Of a stretch of 64,000 bases of DNA, positions 43,601-52,504 are shown one piece after another. The stretch covers positions 62,001 through 126,000 of the forward strand of contig JAFUQX010000058.1 in the NCBI GenBank assembly GCA_017472145.1, in the 5' to 3' direction. The first letter of the stretch is position 1. Each line of letters starts with the position of its first letter. Position numbers and translations under genes: made by a program. The notes under the pieces were generated by a model. It ran no database searches, was not told where the DNA came from, and saw nothing but the letters and a program-made list of their open reading frames with translations. Source of the DNA: Ruminococcus sp. (GTDB lineage: Bacteria; Bacillota; Clostridia; Oscillospirales; Ruminococcaceae).

Positions 43601-45646
43601 CTACACCCTCCTGAATTGTTTTTCCAGCTCGTGCTTGGTGACAACAAACATAACTGGCCGCCCATGAGGACAATGGCGAATCTTCTCATTGCCATACACT
43701 TCCTCTGCCAGCTTCTGAAGCTCGATCAGCTCATTGCGGTCATTGGCCTTGACAGCGGCTTTGCAGGCAATGGTGTGGAGCGTATCGTCCAGATATTCCG
43801 GCTGGGGATTTGTCTTTCCCAGCACAAGATTATGGGCAATTTCCGTTACGATCTCGTCCAGATTCAGTTCCTGGGCAAAGGTGGGAACACCTGTGGTCCG
43901 GACATAGGGCACTTCACTGAAATCAAAGGAAAATCCCATGGACAAGAGCAGCTCGGTATGGTTTTGTAAAGCATCGATCTCATCCGCCGCCAGAAGAGTT
44001 CTGGCTGGTGTCATCAGCATCTGCCGGTAATGTCTGGCCTGACCGGATTTCAGCCTTTCAAAAAGCACACGCTCATGAGCGGCATGCTTATCAAAAATCA
44101 CCATCTGTCCTTCCGCCTCAGCAAGAATATAATTCTTAAAAAGCTCTCCGATCACACGAATAGCCGGCTGCTTTGGTTCAGTCTGTACCGCTTGTACAGC
44201 AGGCTGTATCGTCCCGGCCGGCTTTGGGATATCAATCGGATCGATCGCCGGAATGACAGCCGCTTCCCGCTCTGGTTCAGCAGCCGTTTCCTTTTGAAGT
44301 GCTGGCACAGATTTTTTTTCTTCCGCAGCAGACTGCTCAGAGTCCAAAGCGGCCCACGAATCAACCCTTATATCCTCTCTCAGCTCAGAGACATCAACAA
44401 ATATCTCCTCCTGCTGCTCCTCCGGGATCTCCTGCTCCGGAAGGGAAGGGCTTGTAATTACGAAATCGTTCTTTCTTCTCACAGACTCCTGCTGAGCCAG
44501 AACAGACTCAAAGGGTACATATTCCTCCACGGGCGTTTGCACAGGAACATGCACCTCTGGAAGCGGCTGCTGTTCATAAATCGGCTCCTCCAGAATAGGA
44601 GCCGTCCAGTCTGTTACAGGCTTGGACTGGCGAATCTGAAACTCATAGATCAGGCCATTTTTCATCAGCGCATTTTTCACTGCAAAAAACAGCCCGTCCG
44701 TCACCAGCTTTTCATTGGTAAAGCGAACTTCTGCCTTGGCTGGATGTACGTTGACATCCAGGTCCGATGCATTCATGGTAACCATCAGTACGCAGGAAGG
44801 AAATTTCCCCGTCATGATCAGATTTTCATATGCTCCTTCCAGAGCCACGCTGCACACTCTGGAACGCACGAACCGCCCATTGATAAAAAAATTCTGGAAG
44901 GAGCGATTGGATTTTGCGTAAAGAGGCTTGCACACATATCCGGTTACGTGGACATAGCCGTCATCATATTCCACTGCAATCAGATCATGCGCAAATTCCT
45001 TGCCATAGATGGCATAGATCGCCGCATACAGATCATCGCTGCCGTCCGTGCAGAACTCCATCCGGTTGTCACGGATCATCTGGAAGGCCACCTCCGGATG
45101 AGACAGTGCAATCTTCTGAACGATCTGACTCACCGCATTGGCCTCTGTCACGTCTTTTTTCATAAAGCGCTGCCGGACAGGTACATTATAAAACAGATCC
45201 CGTATGATAATAGTCGTACCATTTGGGCAGCCTGTCTGTTCTGGCTCACCCTCCGGAACGCTTCCGTTGATGGCATACCGTGTGCCATATGCATCCTCAC
45301 GGCGTTTGGTCAGCAAGCTGACTCTGGCCACAGCCGAGATCGAAGCCAACGCCTCTCCACGGAAGCCTAGAGTGTAGATATGCTCCAGATCATCCTTCCC
45401 ACTGATTTTACTGGTGGCATGCCGGAGAAATGCAGTCGGCACATCCTCCGGTGCCATTCCGCAGCCGTCATCTGTGATACGCATATAGGTCGTGCCGCCC
45501 CGTTTGATCTCCACTGTAATATGCTCTGCACCAGCATCTATGGCGTTTTCCACGACCTCTTTGATAACAGAGGACGGCCGCTCGATGACCTCGCCCGCTG
45601 CGATCAGCTCTGATATTTCCTTGCTGAGTACGGTGATCTGTGCCAT
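43601..45646 (-). CDS. mutL: DNA mismatch repair protein MutL
   Basis: 681 aa. The GHKL ATPase half shows EVVENAIDAGAE, RITDDGCGM and TLGFRGEALASI. A long Pro/Glu-rich linker (about residues 355-500) leads to the C-terminal endonuclease domain with the metal motif FDKHAAHERVLFE, ACKAAVKAND and CPHGRPVMFVV. This is the nicking type found in bacteria without MutH. It lies 35 bp after mutS. Confidence 0.97.
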   Translation of the reverse strand: MAQITVLSKEISELIAAGEVIERPSSVIKEVVENAIDAGAEHITVEIKRGGTTYMRITDDGCGMAPEDVPTAFLRHATSKISGKDDLEHIYTLGFRGEALASISAVARVSLLTKRREDAYGTRYAINGSVPEGEPEQTGCPNGTTIIIRDLFYNVPVRQRFMKKDVTEANAVSQIVQKIALSHPEVAFQMIRDNRMEFCTDGSDDLYAAIYAIYGKEFAHDLIAVEYDDGYVHVTGYVCKPLYAKSNRSFQNFFINGRFVRSRVCSVALEGAYENLIMTGKFPSCVLMVTMNASDLDVNVHPAKAEVRFTNEKLVTDGLFFAVKNALMKNGLIYEFQIRQSKPVTDWTAPILEEPIYEQQPLPEVHVPVQTPVEEYVPFESVLAQQESVRRKNDFVITSPSLPEQEIPEEQQEEIFVDVSELREDIRVDSWAALDSEQSAAEEKKSVPALQKETAAEPEREAAVIPAIDPIDIPKPAGTIQPAVQAVQTEPKQPAIRVIGELFKNYILAEAEGQMVIFDKHAAHERVLFERLKSGQARHYRQMLMTPARTLLAADEIDALQNHTELLLSMGFSFDFSEVPYVRTTGVPTFAQELNLDEIVTEIAHNLVLGKTNPQPEYLDDTLHTIACKAAVKANDRNELIELQKLAEEVYGNEKIRHCPHGRPVMFVVTKHELEKQFRRV

Positions 45647-45681
45647 AAACGACCGCCTCCTTTCTTCGTTATTATGTAAAT

Positions 45682-48297
45682 TTACGCTTCACGCAGAAGC
45701 CGGAGCACATCCTCCAGAAGCTCTCTGCATTCTGTATCAGACAGCTCCTCCGGATTGGTCCGGCGAAGCATGCTGAGCGCCTGTTCACGCTGCAAATCAG
45801 CAAAGCTGATCTGACCGTCGCTATCCTTCTTTGAATCAGAACCCTGTGCAGCCTGAAGCTCCATTTCTGTCAGGAGCTTCCGTGCCCGACGCACCACCTG
45901 CTCCGGAAGGCCAGCCAGCTTGGCCACCTCAATGCCGTAGCTGTCATCTACACCGCCGGGTACGATCTTACGCAGGAATCGGATGGAGTCTCCGTGCTTC
46001 TTTACAGCAATGCTGTAGTTTTTCACGCCGTCCAGCGTATTTTCCAGCTCGATCAGCTCATGGTAGTGCGTGGCAAACATCGTCTTACAGCCGATTTTCC
46101 TGCTGCTGATATATTCGGCAACAGCCTTTGCAATGCTCACGCCGTCGAAGGTGGAAGTTCCTCTGCCCACCTCATCCAGAATGACAAGGCTGTTTTTGGT
46201 TGCATATCTCAGAATATCGGATACTTCGTGCATTTCCACCATAAAGGTACTCTGACCGGAGGTCAAGTCGTCCGATGCGCCTACACGGGTAAAGATCTTG
46301 TCCACTACAGAAATTTTTGCATATTCCGCCGGAACGAAGCAGCCGATCTGCGCCATAAGGGTGATCAACGCCACCTGACGCATATAGGTAGATTTACCGG
46401 ACATATTCGGACCAGTGATGAGCATCATCCGATTGTCCTTCAGATCGAGATAGGTATCGTTGGGAACGAACATTTCATCCGTCAGCATGCGTTCCACCAC
46501 CGGATGGCGTCCATTTTTGATCTGAATCACGCCATCCAGGGCAATTTCCGGCTTCACATACTGATTCTCAATGGAAACATTGGCAAAGGCACACAGCACA
46601 TCCACCTGCGCCACTGCATCGGCTGTTTCCTGCACGCTTTTCAGCTGCGCCGCCAGACATTCCCGAACCTCCGAAAACAGAACATCCTCCAGACGAAGCG
46701 CCTTTTCCTTTGCGCCGAGAATATCATTCTCCGCCTTCTTCAGCTCCTCTGTGATGAATCGCTCACAGTTGGCCAGAGTCTGCTTCCGAATATAGTGGGG
46801 CGGAACCAGGTCATAGTAAGACCGTGTAACCTCAATATAATAACCGAACACCCGGTTGAATCCGATTTTCAGATTCTTGATGCCGGTGGATTCCTTTTCC
46901 TTCTGCTCTAGCTCAAGAAGCATATCATTTCCACCGTTCATAATGCCCCGCAGATAATCCAGTTCCTCATGGAAGCCCTCTGCAATAACGCCGCCGTCCT
47001 TAACGGAAATGGGCGGATTATCCACAATGGCACGGCTCACCAGCTCAGCTACAGCATCAAGGGGCGAGATCTGCTGCTCCAGCTTCGCCAGCAACCTGAT
47101 GTCTGCAAATTTCCGAAGCTCCTGCTTCAATGCCGGCAGCTGTACTGCTGTAGAAGCCAGCGCCTTCAGATCGCGGGGCGTTGCTGTTTTATAGAGCACT
47201 CTGGTCATGAGACGCTCCAGGTCATACACGCTGTCCAGCAAGTCCCGGATCTCCATCAGAGGTACACTCTTTTTCATCAGCGCACCTACTGCATCCAGAC
47301 GAGCCATGATCTTTACCGGCTGTACTAAGGGCTGCTCCAGCCAGGATTTCAGCATACGCTTGCCCATGGAAGTCTTTGCTGCATTCAGAAGCCACAGAAG
47401 CGAGCCTTTTTTATCCTTGCCCCGGAGCGTTTCCGTCAGCTCCAGATTCCGTCTTGCATTCAGATCAAGACCCAGACAAGCATCCTGATCGCAGATCTCA
47501 ATGGAAATAAACCGTCCGATGGTATTTTTCTGCGTTTCACAGATATAATCAAACATACCGCAGACCGCCCTAAAATCCGTATCCTCTGCGGTAAGACCCA
47601 GCATCTCCGGTGTATCCACACCGAACTGAGTGCATACAAACGCACCCTTCTCCTCCGGAGCAAAGCATCCTTCCCCCCGGACAGTTACCGCACATTGCAG
47701 ACGAACCTTTACAAAATTCATAACCGGCTGCATGGACAGAGCCTTCTCACAGACCAGCAGCTCCGCCGGAGAGAATCTGGACAGAGCGTCAATGATCTTC
47801 TCCTCCTGCATGGCTGTAATGGGCGGCATAGCCTGCATCTCACCGGTAGACAGATCCGCAAAGCAAAGACCGATCGCTCCAGCTTCATTCACATAAAGAC
47901 AGCCGATATAATTGTTTACGCCATCCTCCAGCATACTGCTTTCGATGAGTGTACCTGGTGTGACGATACGTACAACACCACGCTCTACAATGCCCTTTGT
48001 TGTAGCCGGGTCTGTCAGCTGCTCACAGATCGCAATTTTATAGCCACGCTCCACAAGCCGCTTCAGGTACAGTTCCACGCTGTGGTGGGGCACGCCGCAC
48101 ATAGGTGCACGCTCCTCCAGACCGCAGTCCCGCCCTGTCAGGGTCAACTCCAGCTCTCTGGATACACGAATGGCATCATCAAAGAACATTTCATAAAAAT
48201 CGCCCAGACGGTAGAAAATCACACAGTCCGGATGAGCTTCCTTGACAGAAAGATACTGCCGCATCATGGGAGAGAGCTTTTCCTTATCGATTACCAT
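45682..48297 (-). CDS. mutS: DNA mismatch repair protein MutS
   Basis: Mismatch sensor, 871 aa. The mismatch-binding Phe-X-Glu is in YRLGDFYEMFFDDA. The ATPase has Walker A TGPNMSGKSTYMRQVAL, Walker B VILDEVGRGTSTFDG and the helix-turn-helix tail KLAGLPEQVVRRA. A C-terminal region for tetramer/clamp contacts is present. It is co-directional with mutL and preceded by the ylbF-like gene. Confidence 0.98.
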   Translation of the reverse strand: MVIDKEKLSPMMRQYLSVKEAHPDCVIFYRLGDFYEMFFDDAIRVSRELELTLTGRDCGLEERAPMCGVPHHSVELYLKRLVERGYKIAICEQLTDPATTKGIVERGVVRIVTPGTLIESSMLEDGVNNYIGCLYVNEAGAIGLCFADLSTGEMQAMPPITAMQEEKIIDALSRFSPAELLVCEKALSMQPVMNFVKVRLQCAVTVRGEGCFAPEEKGAFVCTQFGVDTPEMLGLTAEDTDFRAVCGMFDYICETQKNTIGRFISIEICDQDACLGLDLNARRNLELTETLRGKDKKGSLLWLLNAAKTSMGKRMLKSWLEQPLVQPVKIMARLDAVGALMKKSVPLMEIRDLLDSVYDLERLMTRVLYKTATPRDLKALASTAVQLPALKQELRKFADIRLLAKLEQQISPLDAVAELVSRAIVDNPPISVKDGGVIAEGFHEELDYLRGIMNGGNDMLLELEQKEKESTGIKNLKIGFNRVFGYYIEVTRSYYDLVPPHYIRKQTLANCERFITEELKKAENDILGAKEKALRLEDVLFSEVRECLAAQLKSVQETADAVAQVDVLCAFANVSIENQYVKPEIALDGVIQIKNGRHPVVERMLTDEMFVPNDTYLDLKDNRMMLITGPNMSGKSTYMRQVALITLMAQIGCFVPAEYAKISVVDKIFTRVGASDDLTSGQSTFMVEMHEVSDILRYATKNSLVILDEVGRGTSTFDGVSIAKAVAEYISSRKIGCKTMFATHYHELIELENTLDGVKNYSIAVKKHGDSIRFLRKIVPGGVDDSYGIEVAKLAGLPEQVVRRARKLLTEMELQAAQGSDSKKDSDGQISFADLQREQALSMLRRTNPEELSDTECRELLEDVLRLLREA

Positions 48298-48323
48298 GAA
48301 TCAATCTCCTTCGTTTCCGAGAA

Positions 48324-48737
48324 TCAGTGGCAGCTTCCGCCGCAGGATGCGCAGTTTCCGCTGCATCCTCCCAGAGAGGGATGACAGGTTTCCGGGTCTT
48401 CGCCATTCAGACAGAGGGAAATGATAGCATCCACCTCCTGCATCATAGCGTCCAGCTCCAGCTTGGCCTCCTGGAACTCCTTCATGCCCGGATGCTCCAG
48501 AATCCCATTGTACATGCTGTCCAGCTCCTTTTCCCAGCTGGCCAGCTTTTCCGCATCCGGCTGTTCCTTTTCGGATTCGTGATGATAATTCATCCGTCTG
48601 AGCTGAAATTCGTTAATCTGCTGCTGAAGCTCTGCGTCTGCATCATTAGACTTCTTTGCATTCTCATAACGCTTATAGCGGCAATCCTCCTGAATACTCT
48701 TTCCCAAAGAACGAACCGCCTCATCTACTGTCATCAT
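48324..48737 (-). CDS. YlbF/YmcA-family protein with Cys-rich tail
   Basis: About 137 aa, helical (TVDEAVRSLGKSIQEDCRYKRYENAKKSNDADAELQQQINEFQLRRMNY). Bacillus YlbF and YmcA form with YaaT an Fe-S complex that promotes RNase Y-dependent mRNA maturation and development. The C-terminus carries five cysteines in CHPSLGGCSGNCASCGGSCH, a plausible Fe-S or metal site. The start overlaps the miaB stop (ATGA), so the two are coupled. Confidence 0.88.
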   Translation of the reverse strand: MMTVDEAVRSLGKSIQEDCRYKRYENAKKSNDADAELQQQINEFQLRRMNYHHESEKEQPDAEKLASWEKELDSMYNGILEHPGMKEFQEAKLELDAMMQEVDAIISLCLNGEDPETCHPSLGGCSGNCASCGGSCH

Positions 48738-50152
48738 TCTCTTTCTCCTCCTGATACCAGAACACCGCTGACCGCCCAATTTCGGGAATGTGTGATCTTT
48801 ACATCCACAAACGAACCGATCAGAGACTTGTTTCCCTCAAATTCCACAATAGTGTAGGCACTGCTCTTACCAAACAGCCACCCTTCTCCCTGCTTGCTTT
48901 CGCCTTCTACCAGCACACGGACAGTCTGCCCTACAAAACGGCGATAATTTTCCGTTGCAACCTGTCTCTGTAAAGAAAGCAGGCGCTCCATGCGGCCACG
49001 CTTCTGCGAATCCGGTGTAGCATCCTCCATATCCGCCGCAACCGTGCCGCTGCGCTTGGAATAGATAAATGTATAGATATTGTCATATTTCACACGTTCA
49101 ACCAGCTTCAGGGTATCCTCAAATTCCTCCTCGGTCTCATTTGGAAAGCCCACCATAATATCGCTGGACAGTGCAAAGTCCTCGTGCCGCTCACGCAGAT
49201 AGTCTACGATTTCCAGATATTTCTCGGCAGTATAGTGGCGGTTCATACGCTTGAGAACCGTATCGCTGCCGCACTGCACCGGAAGATGCAGGTGCTTGCC
49301 TACCTTGTCACATTCCAGAATGGCATCCAGCAGCTCCGGCGTGGCATCCTTGGGATGTGAAGACATAAACCGGATCCAGAAATCGCCCGGAATCTCATTG
49401 AGTCTCCGCAGAAGCTGTGCAAAGGTCATGCCATCCTCCAGATCGTTTCCGTAGGAATTGACATTCTGTCCCAGCAGCATGATCTCCTTATAGCCCTTAG
49501 CAGCCAGCTCCTCTACTTCACGGATGATAACCTCTGCACTCCGGCTGCGCTCACGTCCTCTTACATAGGGTACAATACAGTATGTGCAGAAATTGTTGCA
49601 TCCAAACATGATCGGAACAGACGCTTTGAAGGTACTTTCCCGGATCTGATCCTCTGCACCGAATTCTTCCCTGTACTCAGCTATATCATAAGCCAGCTTC
49701 TGACCCTCATAATGCTCCAGCAGAAGCTTGGGCAGCTGACTGAGCGCCGATGTACCAAAAAGAATATCCACAAAGGGATAGTGACTGCGAACCTTTTCCA
49801 GAGTTTTCGGCTCAGAAGCCATACATCCGGCCAGAATCAGAACCACGCCTGGATTCTGCTTCTTATATTTCTTGATATTTCCCAGCGTTCCGTAGACCGT
49901 ATCCTCGGCGCTTTCACGAACCGCACAGGTATTCAGCAGAATCAGATCTGCATCCTCATATTGATCGGTGAATGTAAATCCCAGTGAATCCAGGATTCCT
50001 TTTATCTTCTCGCCGTCCGAAACATTCAACTGACAGCCGAAGCTGTGTACATACGCTTTTCCACCCATACGACTGTACATTTTTACATATTTCCGCACCT
50101 GCTGTGCTTCTGATGATGTCTTTACATCACAAGCCTGTATACTCATGGACAA
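48734..50152 (-). CDS. miaB: tRNA-2-methylthio-N6-dimethylallyladenosine synthase
   Basis: A radical SAM methylthiotransferase, 472 aa, acting on the i6A37 made by MiaA. The N-terminal UPF0004 domain has cysteines in SFGCQLNVSDGEKI, LLNTCAVRESAE and LAGCMASE (auxiliary cluster). The radical SAM site is GCNNFCTYCIVPYVRGRERSR. A C-terminal TRAM domain (RFVGQTVRVLVEGESKQGEGWLFGKS) is present. It has its own strong promoter 30 bp upstream. Confidence 0.97.
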   Translation of the reverse strand: MSMSIQACDVKTSSEAQQVRKYVKMYSRMGGKAYVHSFGCQLNVSDGEKIKGILDSLGFTFTDQYEDADLILLNTCAVRESAEDTVYGTLGNIKKYKKQNPGVVLILAGCMASEPKTLEKVRSHYPFVDILFGTSALSQLPKLLLEHYEGQKLAYDIAEYREEFGAEDQIRESTFKASVPIMFGCNNFCTYCIVPYVRGRERSRSAEVIIREVEELAAKGYKEIMLLGQNVNSYGNDLEDGMTFAQLLRRLNEIPGDFWIRFMSSHPKDATPELLDAILECDKVGKHLHLPVQCGSDTVLKRMNRHYTAEKYLEIVDYLRERHEDFALSSDIMVGFPNETEEEFEDTLKLVERVKYDNIYTFIYSKRSGTVAADMEDATPDSQKRGRMERLLSLQRQVATENYRRFVGQTVRVLVEGESKQGEGWLFGKSSAYTIVEFEGNKSLIGSFVDVKITHSRNWAVSGVLVSGGERE

Positions 50153-50183
50153 ACCTCACTTTAAAAATGGCATTTCAAGGTTT

Positions 50184-50212
50184 ATTATAGCATATTCCCT
50201 GGTTTTTTTCAA
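50184..50212 (-). promoter_or_regulatory. Promoter for miaB-mutSL-miaA-hfq block
   Basis: Minus strand: TTGAAA (50207-50212), a 17-bp spacer and TATAAT (50184-50189). The predicted leader before the miaB ATG is only about 25 nt. Confidence 0.85.
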
Positions 50213-50283
50213 GTGATTTTTAGAGCTAAAATCATTTTCCTGTGAGATTTTTTTGCACAAGGCTGTCGAATCCGGGCGAATTG

Positions 50284-51207
50284 CTATATTCGTCCAAAAC
50301 GCAGCCCCTGACTGCTTCCCTGCTCTCTTTGAAGCTGCTGAATCCGGTTCAGCACAAGCCGCTTTTTTCTGCTCCATTGCGGCGCGATCAGCTTTGCAGC
50401 ATCGCCGTCTCCGGTCAGCCTTTCGCACACCGTCTCCGGAGGGAAATATTCCAGCTGACGCACAACAAGCTGCGCATATTCCTCCATTTCGAGCACATGA
50501 AAGGGCTTCTCCCGGTACATCTCCGCAAGGCGCGTCCCTTCAATGATATGCAGCAGCTGGATTTTCACAGCATCCGGCCGCCATTGCCCTACAGTACGTG
50601 CGGTTTCCAGCATATCTTCTTTGCTCTCGCCGGGAAGGCCATTGATCAGATGCAGACCCACCCGGATCCCGCAGCGTTTCAGATCATCATACCGTTTCTT
50701 AAAATCACTGCGTTTACAGCAGAGATTCATCCGCTCGGCTGTCTCATCATGAATCGTCTGAAGCCCCAGCTCCACGGTCACCCATGTGCGCTCGGCCAGC
50801 TCCTGCAGATAAGCCAGAGTCTCCTCCGAGATGCAGTCCGCCCGTGTTCCGATAGAGATTCCGATTACATCCGGCTGAGCAAGAGCCTCCTCATACCGTT
50901 CCCGGAGCACGGATACCGGTGCATAGGTATTCGTATTGGCCTGAAAATAGGCAATCAGTTTACAGCCGGGAAATCTCTCATGGATCCGCTTCCGTTCTGC
51001 CAGGATCTGCTCAGAAACTGAGCCTTTTCCGGTAAAATAGCCGCTTCCTTCATCACAGAAAACACACCCTCCTGTTCCGAGACGGCCATCCTTATTCGGG
51101 CAGGTAAATCCACCATCTATAACGGCCTTCATGACACGCTGGCCAAATGTCTTTTTATAATATTGATGCAGTGCATAGTACCGCTGATTTCCAAACCGAT
51201 TATGCAT
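50284..51207 (-). CDS. TIGR01212-type radical SAM protein (YhcC-like)
   Basis: 307 aa. The Fe-S cysteines have the spacing of this group: TCPNKDGRLGTGGCVFCDEGSGYF. Later parts (ETVTVELGLQTIHDETAERMN, KIQLLHIIEGTRLAEMY) match the YhcC/Elp3-like family, whose substrate is uncertain (a tRNA or protein modification is often assumed). AGGAGGAAGG precedes the ATG. The upstream 250 bp hold hairpins and a possible -10, suggesting a structured leader or an independent small RNA. Confidence 0.9.
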   Translation of the reverse strand: MHNRFGNQRYYALHQYYKKTFGQRVMKAVIDGGFTCPNKDGRLGTGGCVFCDEGSGYFTGKGSVSEQILAERKRIHERFPGCKLIAYFQANTNTYAPVSVLRERYEEALAQPDVIGISIGTRADCISEETLAYLQELAERTWVTVELGLQTIHDETAERMNLCCKRSDFKKRYDDLKRCGIRVGLHLINGLPGESKEDMLETARTVGQWRPDAVKIQLLHIIEGTRLAEMYREKPFHVLEMEEYAQLVVRQLEYFPPETVCERLTGDGDAAKLIAPQWSRKKRLVLNRIQQLQREQGSSQGLRFGRI

Positions 51208-51239
51208 ATCCTTCCTCCTTTTATATAAACTTATATAAA

Positions 51240-51396
51240 CTGCAAAAGGCCGACAGCATGGGAGAGGTCACTGTCGGCCGGATATATGTAAAACACTGCG
51301 CAGGAGCAGTGTCTGTTTGTGGTCCGTTTCACAATCAGGGAAACGGTAAGCTGTGCTATCAGCCTCACGTGCGGCCTTTAACATGCTTTTAGTATA
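51240..51396 (-). ncRNA. Candidate small structured RNA or leader before the radical SAM gene
   Basis: A -10-like TATACT (51391-51396, weak -35) is followed on the minus strand by three local hairpins: CGTTTC/GAAACG, ACACTGC/GCAGTGT (then TTTT) and GGCCGACAG/CTGTCGGCC (then TTTTG). The last two look like intrinsic terminators. The final one sits about 35 nt before the radical SAM ATG. I do not recognise a known riboswitch core. It could be an attenuator of the downstream gene or a roughly 145-nt small RNA. Confidence 0.4.
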
Positions 51397-51462
51397 GCGT
51401 CTTCATGTGTGTACTTTGTGAAAAGCCGCTGCAAACTGCCTGAAATTTCCCTGATATCTCCC

Positions 51463-51501
51463 AGAAACAACAAAACCCCCGGACTCTGTGTTCCGAGGGT
51501 T
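51463..51501 (-). terminator. Intrinsic terminator of the 1-kb repeat-bearing transcription unit
   Basis: Stem AACCCTCGGA/TCCGGGGGTT (one G-U pair, 8-nt loop), followed on the minus strand by TTGTTGTTT. It closes the unit begun by the promoter at 52505-52533. Confidence 0.85.
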
Positions 51502-51971
51502 GCTTTTATTCAATTTTGCCAGTTTTTATTTAGGAGAACTTTCATTCTCCTGCTTAACTTTCGATTGGACTCACTCCCTGTACTTACGGATTCAATAATC
51601 GAGTTAAGATGTACATTTTCATCACAATCACGCTCTTTCCTCATTAGATCGGCTGATGTGGTTCAATGTATGTTATGCCATCGGACTCACCTTTTCAAGT
51701 TTTTTGCTTTGTACCTTATTATGTAGAGTCATACATGGGAATCACCATTTCCTGTGTCATTATTTTACAGGCTTGGTTATTATGCCATGGGAATCACCGT
51801 TTTCATTTCAAGATGTGTACGTTAAAATAAATTTTATATTTTGTTTCAATATTCAATTGTCGTTCTTGTCAGTTACAAACCCTGAATCGGATGCAACCGG
51901 TACGAACTTTATTACTTCTTTGGAGGCCCTCACCGATATTCACCGGTTCTCGCTCATCCTTTTTGTTTACG

Positions 51972-52028
51972 TTACCGAGTGCTTTTCCGATCCATAAGGC
52001 TCATGTACTGTGGTGTTTCATTTGCCAT
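51972..52028 (-). CDS. 18-codon mini-ORF, copy 2
   Basis: It encodes MANETPQYMSLMDRKSTR. GGAAGGGTGA lies just before the ATG. Start and stop align exactly with the copy at 52311-52367, and 9 of 18 residues are identical. Whether it is translated is unknown. No family is recognised. Confidence 0.3.
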   Translation of the reverse strand: MANETPQYMSLMDRKSTR

Positions 52029-52310
52029 TGGATCTCACCCTTCCTTGGTTTGATTTTTTAGTACGGTTACTCATCAGAATCGTACATAGGAATCACCCTT
52101 CATTTTCCGTTATACTTCAGCATCTATGTAAAGGCTTTTTGCCGAAGATTCGAAATCGTCATCATTTCGAATTACGTTCACCTATGCTGTCTGTGATATA
52201 ACGTTTTCCTTTACAGTTACACCCGCTGAATCAGATAAAATCCGGTACGAATATCATCACTCCTACGGGGTCATGGCTGCTTTATCAGCTCATACGCTCC
52301 GCTCTTTTCG

Positions 52311-52367
52311 TCACCGGCCGTCTTTCCGATCCAGACAGCATATGTACTGTGTCTCTTCACTTGCCAT
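52311..52367 (-). CDS. 18-codon mini-ORF, copy 1
   Basis: It encodes MASEETQYICCLDRKDGR. A perfect AGGAGG is 10 nt before the ATG. It is the first initiation site downstream of the unit's promoter that has a good Shine-Dalgarno. An overlapping 60-codon frame (52271-52453) is the alternative reading of the same segment. Confidence 0.35.
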   Translation of the reverse strand: MASEETQYICCLDRKDGR

Positions 52368-52504
52368 CGGACCTCAACCTCCTGACTGATTGTTCTTGCT
52401 TCCCAAAAGACCTTCTGTCTTAACCCTTGTGAAGCAAATCGATGAAAGATCATCCTGTAACTTCTTTTATTCTTCCGTTACTGTCTTTCTCTTTCCTTGT
52501 CTAT

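Larger units (their letters stand above)
51545..52385 (-). repeat. Tandem diverged repeat (about 345-bp period) with recurrent GGTGA-TCC-ATG motif
   Basis: Minus-strand motif GGTGA(G/T)TCC-N-ATG, or a close variant, has its ATG or equivalent at 52367, 52087, 52028, 51788, 51736, 51681 and 51622, with a degenerate copy at 51565. Copies at 52367, 52028 and 51681 are 339 and 347 bp apart. Blocks between them also repeat: TTCGTACCGG at 52250 and 51906 (344 bp apart), each followed by GATTCAG and TGTAACTG. GGTGA is complementary to the 3' end of 16S rRNA and stands about 5 nt before ATG, as in a real initiation site. Confidence 0.7.
51465..52498 (-). ncRNA. 1-kb transcription unit without a conventional gene, made of diverged tandem repeats
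   Basis: A near-consensus promoter and a clean terminator bound about 1,030 bp that contain no convincing long reading frame on either strand. The sequence consists of two diverged copies and a partial third of a unit of about 345 bp. Many local hairpins are possible: ATTCGAAAT/ATTTCGAAT at 52149-52173, AGGAGAA/TTCTCCT near 51530-51550, and the paired CTTAAC and GTTAAG segments near 51555-51606. The interpretation is open: a large structured RNA, a polycistronic carrier of mini-ORFs, or a decayed repeat gene. It lies between the pseudokinase terminator and the radical SAM gene and is AT-richer than both. The rest of the 1.5-kb gap is covered by the neighbouring entries. Confidence 0.5.

Noticed and set aside
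51656-51997. 113-codon plus-strand reading frame in the repeat region
   Set aside because: It runs against the promoter and terminator of the region, has no Shine-Dalgarno, is rich in Phe/Leu/His without a domain pattern, and is explained by the antisense of the tandem repeats.
51545-52385. CRISPR array
   Set aside because: The recurrent motif is short and variable, spacing is irregular (about 40 to 280 bp), and no cas genes are nearby.
52271-52453. 60-codon minus-strand frame as a gene on its own
   Set aside because: No Shine-Dalgarno at its ATG, and the homologous frame in the second repeat copy is interrupted by TGA. Kept only as an alternative hypothesis for the repeat.
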